Positions 46,386-55,500 of a DNA stretch of 64,000 nucleotides are shown here, piece by piece; positions within the stretch are counted from its first letter, which is position 1; each line of letters opens with the position of its first letter. Location of the stretch: contig JANHCV010000014.1 in assembly GCA_025594325.1 (NCBI GenBank), positions 744,001-808,000 of the forward strand. The letters run 5' to 3'. Source of the DNA: Blastocladiella emersonii ATCC 22665. Taxonomy: Eukaryota > Blastocladiomycota > Blastocladiomycetes > Blastocladiales > Blastocladiaceae. A program made the position numbers and the translations under genes. The notes beneath the pieces are model-generated. The model made no database searches. It saw only the letters and a list, made by a program, of their open reading frames with translations, and was not told the origin of the DNA.

Positions 46386-47698
46386 ATGGAACCTAATGCA
46401 ACGGGTCCCGCCCGCCGCAGCTAGAGTATTTGGAAGCGCGTCGCCGCCGCTGAGCGGGTCCCGCCGCCGCGCGTGCCCGATGCTGCTCCGCGAGCGCGGC
46501 TGCGCCCGAGGAGTAAAGCTGGGTCTGCTGCATCGCCTGCCTTGATTGGCGAGGAGGGCGGTAGCGGTGACACTAGTGAGTCGAGTGCGCCTGCTAGCAG
46601 CGACGCTGAGCGCGAGGAAGAAGACCTCAACGAGCCAGAGGTAACTGGCGGGTACGGTTCCGCTCGATCCGTCCGCCCGCCCGAACATGTCGCTCGTGTC
46701 TCACCTATGCGATGGGACTAGTCACACTCACAGGCGGTGGTACCGACCTATCCTGGCGCACGTGTCACCGGCGCTCAAGGCGCAGATTCGCGTCAGCAGC
46801 CTCATCTACGGGCCCTTCGCGGACGAGCGAACCGTCCGCAAGCACTGCTACTCCGACTATCTCGAATCTTTCCGCGGGATCGAGCCGCTCATGGAGTTCA
46901 ATTACGTAACACCTGAAGGGCTTCGCAGGTGATAATGGGTTGCTCATTTCGTTCGCGAGCTAGTACCATGCTCTGTTCATCCACGCCGCCGGGAACTTCC
47001 GCAAGATCCTGAGCGCTGCGGCCGAGCGTATGCTCCAAGGCAAACGCTCCGACTCGACCCGCCTTGACTTGCCGACCAACGTCTCGGCTGTGGCTTCGCG
47101 CGGCGTCGAGTTCAATCTGCGCTGGATGGTCAAGGCGTGCGCCGACGGCAGCGGTGCGTTTGCGATGCACCCGTTCGTCGACCAGCTGGTCCGTCGCGCC
47201 ATGAACTGGCATGGAGGTGCGCTTGGCGCATCGGTCATTCGTCGTTTGCTTGTGCTCTGAGCACGACTCTTTAGGGCACGGCATTGTCGACATAGAGCCG
47301 TACCTCGCACGGCTCAACGAGCGCACCGCGCGGACCGCCGGCGCCGAGGCCAAGGTCGTGACGGTCCACCAGGTCGCACCGCTGATCGTCGTTGCTATCG
47401 CGGTGATGGTACGATTCACCCGGAGCACCGCACCGTTATTGACGAGCGCTACTCACTTTCCACTTGGATCGCGTAGGCGAGCTGCGGCGTCGCGCTCCAC
47501 TTCCAGGCCGACCGCACAGGCATGCCGCCGATGGAGCTTCTGTATAACGGGATGCTCGCGACGTTCAACGATCGACACGGAACGCTCGGCGACCGGTTTG
47601 CCGCGGAATCGTGCGCTCTCATCGACCTGCTGCTCCGTGATGCCGCTGCTCAAGGGCAGGAGGTGAGTGACGATGATGCGCCAGGAGACGCGGATTAG
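46386..47698 (+). pseudogene. Family A small membrane protein, TAG at codon 13
   Basis: Start at 46386 (MEPNATGPARRS), TAG at codon 13 (46422-46424), then the same frame SIWKRVAAAERVPPP and an acidic run (SDAEREEEDLNEPE). Exon 1 ends at 46640 (donor GTAACT); the exon 2 start is unresolved near 46730, it ends at 46905 and carries IRVSSLIYGPFADERTV. Exon 3 is 46964-47216 (YHALFIHAAGNFRKIL, FNLRWMVKACADG, MHPFVDQLVRRAMNW). Exon 4 is 47275-47408, with YLARLNERTARTAG and the helix VHQVAPLIVVAIAVM. Exon 5 is 47477-47698, ASCGVALHFQADRTG to the acidic end SDDDAPGDAD. Introns are 58-68 bp and end TAG. The stop is at exactly the same codon as in the divergent neighbour 153 bp away. Confidence 0.62.
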
Positions 47699-48025
47699 AG
47701 ATTCACACTTGCGACGCGCGCCGAGCGCGAGGAGTAGAGTGAGTTGGCGTATATTCATGTCAATGTACCTTCGTGCCTGATTCACTTCTACTGTTCGCGC
47801 GTGGTGAGCAGACTGAACACCGTAGCGCGGCCGTGGACGCGTTGCGCCACCCACGTGAGCGGTGGACCTTCCTTGAACCTCACGCTGATAGTCCGAAGTA
47901 AGCGTGACGTCCTGGTGAGCTCAAGCCGCAGGTCAAACACTAGGAACATCATCCGGGACAGGGAACCAATTGGAACAGATTCCCCATGTCATATGCGTGT
48001 CATTTACAAAAAAGGAGAGTTCAAA
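47699..48025. other. Intergenic region between convergent family A genes
   Basis: 3' flanks only; no gene recognised. Confidence 0.45.
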
Positions 48026-49384
48026 CTACTCCGAGCTACGGTCGAGGAACGCCACGAGCGGGAGCCCGGTCACCGCGTCGCGCGGAAGCTGGTCCGAGCT
48101 CGTACACGTGGCGCGAAGCTCGCGGGCCAGCTCTTCGAGGAGATCGCGCGAGTCCGCGGCAAACTGCTTGCTGAGTAGTCCGTCTTCGTCGTCGAGCTCA
48201 GCCACGAGGTTGTTGAATAGCTTCTCGAGCGGCGGGCGAGATTTGCCGTGTACACCGTGGTGCGTGATGATGCTGCCGCTCGCCTAAACGGCGGGTTAGC
48301 GTACGGCGGCGGGCACGGCGGGTGGGAGCGACGCGAACGTGCGAGCGTCGCGACGGAGACCACGATGAGCGGAGCGAGCTGCCGCAGCGAGACGACGTCG
48401 GCGTGACGGTCCGCGGTCCGCGTAAGCCGATCGTTGAGTCGGGAGATGTACAGCTGGATCTCAACAACGCCGTTGACTATTCAAGGCGCCGGTGTGGTAA
48501 GTCTTCACTCCTCAGCAAGGTGGCGAGCGGCACACGTACCGCCGCGCCAACTCATTCCGCGACGGAGAAGGCTGGTAAGGAACGGGTGCATGCGAGGCGA
48601 TGCAGAATCGTCCGTCTCCTGGACTATCCAGACGCGATGATAATCGATGCCGCGGATATCGTCATCCGCTTGAAGACAAGAGAGGTCAGGCTTGGAAAGG
48701 GAAGCGGTTTGGTCACGGAGGAGCGCGTTGGCCGTGTCAACAAAGAACGTGCGAGTGTTGTGAACTTCGGTCTTGAACAGCTCGAGGTACTATACGCGGT
48801 GCGTCAGCGTGCGTGGAGAATGGAAAGCGGGGCAAGCGCACAGGGACCGCACCTTCTCAATCGGAACCACCAGCTCGCCCTCGTCGCACGTATAAACGTA
48901 ATCGGCGTAGCAATGGGCCCGAAGCGTCTCAGCGTCAGCGAACGGACCGTACACGAGGACGCTGGCGCGCAACTGCGTCCGGAGGGCCTGTGAGATTTAC
49001 AGTGCACTTGGGTGCTTGCGGGAAATTCGCCGCTTCCTAGACGACTCACCGGTTTAGTGATACATGGAGCGCGTTTCTGCGTGGGCTTGAGACGTGCCTC
49101 TGAGCTCCGCCGGAGCCCTGGCCCGCCCCGCTGGCACTGCTCACACGAGCCGGCGGCTCAACGTCACTGCTGCTCATGTCGGACAGATCGTCACCGCTCG
49201 CGAAACCAGCATCATCGAGTTTCATCGACACGGCACGAGTGAGAGCCTGCTGATCCGGTGCGAGAGCCACGCGCTGCAGCGAAGCTCGGGCGACTGACGG
49301 CACTGGCCGAGTGCTGCTGCTGGCCGCGGCGAAGCTGGTACGACGCCGTTTGCGGACCGCTGGTTCCGTTGCATGAGGTTCCAT
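48026..49384 (-). CDS. Family A small membrane protein, five exons, open
   Basis: The most complete family A member. Start at 49384 (MEPHATEPAVRKRRRTSF); codon 13 is coding here. Exon 1 is basic, then Ser/Asp-rich (DDLSDMSSSDVEPP). Exon 2 has LRASVLVYGPFADAETLRA and HCYADYVYTC. Exon 3 begins TACCTC after a TAG acceptor and reads YLELFKTEVHNTRTFF and MHPFLTSLLRRGMSW. Exon 4 has IQLYISRLNDRLTRTAD and the membrane helix LRQLAPLIVVSVATL. The intron 48284-48342 starts GC (GCACGT) at the place where relatives have GT, and ends TAG. Exon 5 is ASGSIITHHGVHGK, LEKLFNNLVAELDDEDG, ending TGLPLVAFLDRSSE at 48026. One C-terminal helix suggests a tail-anchored or single-pass protein; function unknown. Confidence 0.6.
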
Positions 49385-49587
49385 GGAGACTTTATGTAAG
49401 GTGATCTGTTAACGGGAGAGAAGACTGCAGCGCGCGGGCAGAGTGAAACGGATCTGCGTTTGCCCACATGAGTGGCGCAACGCGTGGTTCAAGTCAATCG
49501 TTTTTCTTGCCTGTCCACATCACGTCCGAAGAGAACAATCAGGGTGGTATTGAATACATGCGAGCGCTAAAGAAGCGAGTCTAGCAC

Positions 49588-50745
49588 TTACTCGTCGCGC
49601 TCAATGAACATGGCGAGCGGCAGCCCCGAGTGCGCGTCGCGGGGCACGTCACCAATACTTCCGCTCGGCTTGGGTGTCGAGTTGCGCAGCTTATCGATAA
49701 GCGCGCACGCGTCCTTGGCAAACTGGTTCCCGAACATGCCATTTTGGTCGTGGAGGGCAGCGACGATCGCGTTGTACAGGTGCTGGAGGGGCGCGCGGTG
49801 GGCGCACGCGGCGCTGAGATGTGCGACGACGCCAACGTTCATCTACCGTAATTGGGATTGGTCGGAATAGTCCGGAAGCGATGTTCGGCGAAGATCAGAT
49901 CGTACAATGGTGGCGACAGTCACGACAAGGAGCGGCGCAAGCTGGCGGAGCGTGGCGGGTTTGACCTCGCGCCCGCGCGTCTGCGCCATGCGCTGGCTCA
50001 CGCGCTCGAGGTAGGCGTCAATGGCGTCGATGCCGCTTACTGCCAGGGTGCAACGGGCGATGAGTTAGCTCGTGCGGGATTTGGACGACGCGTAGTGGCA
50101 CGTACTCTCACGCCAGTTCAGGAACCGCCGGACGAGCTCGGCGAGGAACGGGTGCAAGCGGTACGGGTCGGCGTGCGACAGGTCAACCGTGAGGCGCCGC
50201 GTCCCAAGTGTCTTTCGGATCCAGTCGATAAGAGTGTAGAGGGTCGATGAGCTGTCTCCGTCGCTCAACGGCGGCTGGCACTGGGCAGGCTGCGACAGGA
50301 GAGTGAGATTAAACGGCATGCAGGATAGCCCAGGCGTGTTGGCAAGCGTGCGCAGGAACGCGAGAACGGTTGTGAAAATCGCAGGAACGAACGTTTCAAT
50401 CGAAAGGTTGGGATTCGCAGCGCCGTACGCCGGCGAGACAACCAAATGAACGCATGGAGAGTATAAGGCTGGATCAGAGCGCGCAAACGAATGAAGCGTC
50501 CGGTTGGCCGTTGCAAAGGCTCGAAAAGCACCCGGACCCACATTCTCGATGACTGCGTGTAGAATTCTCGCGAGAACGTCTTGCGGGAGGTCGAGCAACT
50601 GAAGCGGTCGCTCCGCAGCTGGTCGAGGTGACAGCGGCGCAGCGGGCGCCTGCGGCAGCATCCCAGCTTCCTCGGGGCGATCGTCCACTAGGCTGAGTTG
50701 CTTGAGCGGAACATGTTGCAGGGAGTCGTTTTCATCCGATGCCAT
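49588..50745 (-). CDS. F-box-like protein with family A membrane/C-terminal exons
   Basis: Start at 50745 (MASDENDSLQHVPLKQL), aligned to the paralogue at 39351. Exon 1 has F-box-like LDLPQDVLARILHAVIENVG near residue 60, FNLTLLSQPAQCQPPL, and ends RLHPFLAELVRRFLNWRES, the same ending as exon 3 of family A; donor GTACGT. Exon 2 (acceptor GGCAG) reads ISGIDAIDAYLERVSQRMAQ and the helix LRQLAPLLVVTVATI. Exon 3 (49842-49588) reads MNVGVVAHLSAACA, LQHLYNAIVAALHDQNG and ends SGLPLAMFIERDE. So an F-box-like front is joined to the family A membrane-helix cassette with conserved intron positions. All open, about 350 residues. A membrane-tethered adaptor is an inference. Confidence 0.68.
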
Positions 50746-50961
50746 TTTTGCGTTCATGAGCCTCAAAGGTGCGTCGCGAGTCGCGGTGACCGCGTTTCGT
50801 CTTCGCTCGCTCGCCTCGATCACGTTGTGGCGCAACACGAGTCCGCCCAGTCGATGGGGGGCGTGATTAGTCTCAGAGTATCCGCGGAGCCACGGCCATG
50901 GAATGGGCTGCGTCGACCACGATTTATCAATGAACGCGGCGCAAGACATAAGGAATATTCA

Positions 50962-51452
50962 TCAGTCCTCGCGCTTTTTGTACAGAGTGCACAAAAGCCC
51001 TGTTTGAGCATCGCGAGGGACGCGGCGCGACGCGGAGGGTTGGGCCTCCGCTGCACCATGCCTGGTCGAGCGGCAACGCAGGCTCTCGACGAGAGCGCAT
51101 GCGTCGTCCGAGAACTGCGTGCCAAACGTGCCGTCCGCGCTGTGAAGGGCGTCCATTGCTTCCTGATACAGTTGGCCAAGCTTTGGGCGGCCAGACATCG
51201 TGACGCCGAAATGAGTCGCGACGCTGCCGCTCGCCTACACGGCAAACGCAACGGGTTTCAGTAAGCGAGACGCGAGTGTGGAGCGGTGCGACGCGAGTGC
51301 GGAGCGGTGCGATGGAGATTGTACAAGAACGACAACCGTTTCGACCAAGGTTGGCGCGAGCTGCTACAGCGTGATCGCCTCGACCTCGGTGCGGCTGGCG
51401 CGTGCCACGCGCTTGTTGAGTCGCGCGAGATACTCTTCAACAGCACCGCTTG
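50962..51452 (-). pseudogene. Family A exons 4-5 fragment, in-frame TAG
   Basis: Only the last two exons are present. Exon 4 reads AVEEYLARLNKRVARASRTE then VEAITL, TAG at 51364-51366, then QLAPTLVETVVVL; relatives have Gln, Arg or His here (TLQQIAP, SLRQLAP, TVHQVAP), so CAG to TAG is a likely change. The intron starts GTACAA and ends TAG before 51234. Exon 5 (51234-50962) reads ASGSVATHFGVTMSGRP, LYQEAMDALHSADGTFG and ends CTLYKKRED. No exons 1-3 lie upstream; the sequence beyond 51452 leads to the (CA)n tract and the LRR gene. Confidence 0.6.
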
Positions 51453-51578
51453 CCCACGCTCAACGAGACGCTCGCGTGATCGATGACCTCACATCACAAG
51501 AACAGCAGAGACTGGGATCAACACACGTCGCGAGGACACAAAACGCGTCGATTTTATCAGGGAATCGATGCGCGGACT

Positions 51579-51600
51579 ACACACACACACACACACACAC
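51579..51600. repeat. (CA)n microsatellite
   Basis: About eleven CA units between the family A fragment and the 3' end of the LRR receptor-like gene. Confidence 0.9.
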
Positions 51601-52247
51601 AAAATTGAAAGCCCAAACCACCTACTTGGATGCGGGCGCGGACGTGGTGGGCAGGTACAGGATGGTGTCGTTGTCGCTCTCGCGCTTGGGCGGCGACAGG
51701 GCAGGCGGGAGATACAGTTCCTCGGGCGCAGACTCAAGCGAAGCGGGGCGCGGAGCAGGCTTGTCCTGGACTGTGGGAGGCGAGCGGTGGCGGCGGCGGC
51801 GGCGGCCAAGGAGGAATGCGGCAGTAGCGAGCAGGAGCGCAATGGGGATCGCGATGCCAAGGAAGAGGGGAAGCTGGGACGTGGGGATGGGAGAAGGTGA
51901 AGTGGTGGGGATAGGGGTGGGGCAAATAGTCGTAAGGTTTTTCAGAGCAGCGTTGTCCTTCTCAAAGCACCTTCCTTCGCGCGTTGAACCTGCAAAGCAG
52001 GTAAACTTGTTCTGCTCGGACTCTCCATACAGGATATTGCACGAGGCCCTACGCAACTTACTGAGTTAGAGGTCCTGTGGAGGAAGGTGGGAGAAGCACG
52101 TACAGGGTAGGAGGGAGCTGGGGAAGCGGGCCGCTGAGCTGGTTGGCGTACAGGCCCCTACACAAATCCAGCACACAGTCAGCCACGTGTGGTGGTGCAG
52201 TCAAGGCGTGGTCGAGTGGCAACGTACAGATGTTGGAGGTTCACCAG

Positions 52248-52502
52248 TGCTATTCTACTCAGGCACGGGGGAAGCGGGATACACGCGACGTACAGTGACA
52301 GGATGGTATTGCAGGGGAAATCAACCAGTGTATCAAACAGGAACAGCTTCATTCATCCTCGAACAGGAACCGAGCGCGAGAGTGCGCCGCGCGTTGGGCT
52401 GCGGCGGAGGCGTGGGAGGCGGCGTCGGTGGGTGGCGTGATCCACACCTGACCTCGACGCGTGCGTGTCTCGCATGTCTCGCACGCACGCCCCACTACAG
52501 CA
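52248..52502 (-). repeat. Copia 3' LTR
   Basis: 255 bp. Element-strand start TGCTGTAGTGGGG, end GAATAGCA. Preceded on the element strand by a short purine run (GCGGGAG), the likely polypurine tract. Confidence 0.92.
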
Positions 52503-52528
52503 CTCCCGCATGGATCTCGGCACCCGGA

Positions 52529-55500
52529 CTACTTGGTCTTGACCGGGACGACGTCCTCGAGCTTGACCATGCCCATGGCCTTGAGCGTCTCGATGAACTG
52601 GTCGCGCGGCACGACCTTGGTGAGGTAGTCGGCGAGGTTCTTCTTGGACGGCACGTACTTGAGCTCGACGACCTTCTCCTTGACCTGCTCGCGCAGGAAG
52701 AACACGCGCACCGAGACGTGCTTGACGGACCGGCGCATGTCGCTCGTGGTGGCAAGGATGCACGCCGCGTCGTTGTCGATGAACGTCGGCACCATGTCGA
52801 TCTTCTTGTTGAGCAGGTCGGACGTGAGCGTGTTGAGCCAGGCCACGTCGCGGATCGCCTCAGTGGCGGCGTTGAGCTCGGCCTCGGTCGTTGAGAGCGC
52901 TACCCACGACTGGCGGCGCGAGCACCAGGTCGTCGCGCTGCCGTTGATCAGCGTGACGAACCCCGTGGTCGATCTGCGCGTCGCCTCGTCGCCAGCGAAA
53001 TCGGCGTCCACGTACGCGGACAGATCGACCGACCCATCGGCGGACCGGTGGTACATGATGCTGAGCGAGACGGTGCCCTTGAGGTACTCGACGATCGCAA
53101 TGAGCGCGTCCATGTCCATGGTCGTCGGGTTGGCCGCGTTCCGCGACACGACGCTGGTCGCGTACGCAATGTCGACGCGCGACACGGTCGCGAGGTGCAT
53201 CAGCCCGCCGAGCAGCGACAGGAACCGCTTGCGCTCGCCCGGGTTGAGCGGCACCGCCTCCTTGGCTGAGCTGGTGGCGACCCTGGGCGTGCTGCGCGTT
53301 CTGGGCGAGTCGCCGCCGAACTCCTTGATCAGGTCGCGCGTGTACTGCGGCTGGCCGATCCAGATCCCGTCCTTGGTCTGGATCACCTGCATGTTGAGGT
53401 ATTTCGAGGCCAGGCCCAGGTCCTTGATCTTGAGCTCTCGCGCGAGCGCGGCCTTGACAGCGGCGACCTCCTTCTCGTCGGTGCCCGCGATCAGGATGTC
53501 GTCGACGTAGGCGATCAGGTACGTGACGGACGTGCGCGTACGCCGAATGTACACGCAGCAGTCGGCGGCGCTGGCAATGAACCCGTTCTTGATGAGGATG
53601 GCGGCGAGGTGGTTCGACCACTCGTGGCCAGCCTGGCGCAGACCGTACAGCGACTTCTTGAGCTTCAGGACGTGGCCGTCCTTGATGTCCATGCCCTCGG
53701 GCGCGCGCATGTACACCGTCTCCTTCAACGACGCGTGGACGTACGCGCTCGTCACGTCCATCGAATGGACGGGCAGGCCCTGCGCGGCGGCGATGGCGAA
53801 CAGCGTGCGCGCCGATCCGTGGGCGACGGCGGGCGCAAACGTCGCGTTGAAGTCGCGGCCCTCGATCTGCTGGTTTCCGTGCGCAACGAGACGCGCCTTG
53901 AAGCGGGTCACCTCGCCCTTGTTGTTGCGCTTGAGCGCGAACACGAACATGGACGTGATGACGTGGGCCATGCGGCCGTCGCCGCGCACTGGCCACTTGA
54001 CAAACTCGAACGTGTCGTTGTCGATGAGGGACTGGAGCTCCTCCTTGATGGCCTGGACCCACTCGGCCCACTGCGCGCTGGACATGGCCTCCTTATACGT
54101 CCGAGGCGTCAGGATGTCAACGAACTCGCCGAGGAACGCGGCGGCCTTGTCGTCCAGCAGCGCCGCGATGAACCCGTAGTCGAGCGTGTACTCGTCACGC
54201 GCGCTGCTGTTTCGCGCAGCGTCGTCCGTCGGATCAATGGTGGTGTCCGAGTCCTTGAACTTGGCCGGCAGCTGGCCGCGGTTTGAGCGGGCCGGGTTGG
54301 TGCGCTTCGGCTCGCGCTCCAGATCAGGCGCGGGAGATGCAGCACGTTTCCGAGCCGCGACGCCGTGATCACCGATGGGCACCAGGTCCGTAGCGCCGTA
54401 ATCGCGATCGGGACCGGCGACATCGCAATGCGGTGCTGAGGCGGCTTCGCCGCCCGCACCCTCCCGCCGCGCAGCGGTGGACACGGCAGCCGGAGCTCCC
54501 GCCGACTGCGGCGCAGCAGCTTCCGCCGGCTGCGGCGCAATGGCTCCCGCCGACCTGGGCGCGGCAGCTCCCGCCGACTCGGGCTTGGCAGCTCCCGCCG
54601 ACTTGGGCGCGGCAGCCCCCGCCGACTCGGGCTCGGCAGCTCCTGCCGACTCAGGCGCGGCAGCCCCCGCCGACCGCCGGCGGAACGACCGCTCCATGAC
54701 GCGGGTCTCGTCGAACACGGCCCAGCTGGTGGTGTGGATCTCCTGGGTCTCGAGGTCAACAACAATGTACGCGGCACCGCCGTTGGTGTAGCAGAGCAGG
54801 CGCATCGAGGAACCACGCGGGCGGATCTTGCTGATGTTGTCGCGCGGGGAACGGACAACCACGTCCGCCGACCACGCGCGGAAGATGCCAAGATCCGGCG
54901 CCTCACCCGACCACGCCTCGTGCGGCAAGATGTGGTAGCGGCCCTCGGGCTGCTCAAGCGCGGTGCTCGGGAGGCAGTTGCAGACGAAACACGCGGCCGT
55001 GAACGCGTACGGCCAGTACGTCTCAGGCAGGTCAACGGCGGCAGCGATTGACGCGTGGGCCTTGACAGTCACGTCCTGCACCAGCCGCTCGATGCGCCCG
55101 TTGGCGTGGTGGTTACCCGGCGGCAAGAAATGCCACTCGATGCCCTTGGCGGCGGCCCACTCGGTGAGCGTCTTGTTCTTGAACTCGCCGCCGTTGTCCA
55201 AGCGGAACCACTTGACAGTGGTGTCGGTCTCGTTCTCGAGGCGGTTGACGAGCTTCATGATGAACTCGGGCGCGTTGGACTTGGCCTCGAGGGCAAACGC
55301 CCAGGCCTTGCGCGTGTAGTCGTTGAGCACGAGCAGGATGCACGTCTTGTCCTTGACGGCGGCCTTGTTGACAATGGCGAGGTCGAAGCGCAGGCACTCG
55401 AGGCGCGCCTTGGTCTTCTCGCCTGTGGGGCCCGCCAACGGGCCGCGCTGGATATTGGCCGTGACGCATGACACGCAGATGCCGCCCACATCCTCGTCGC

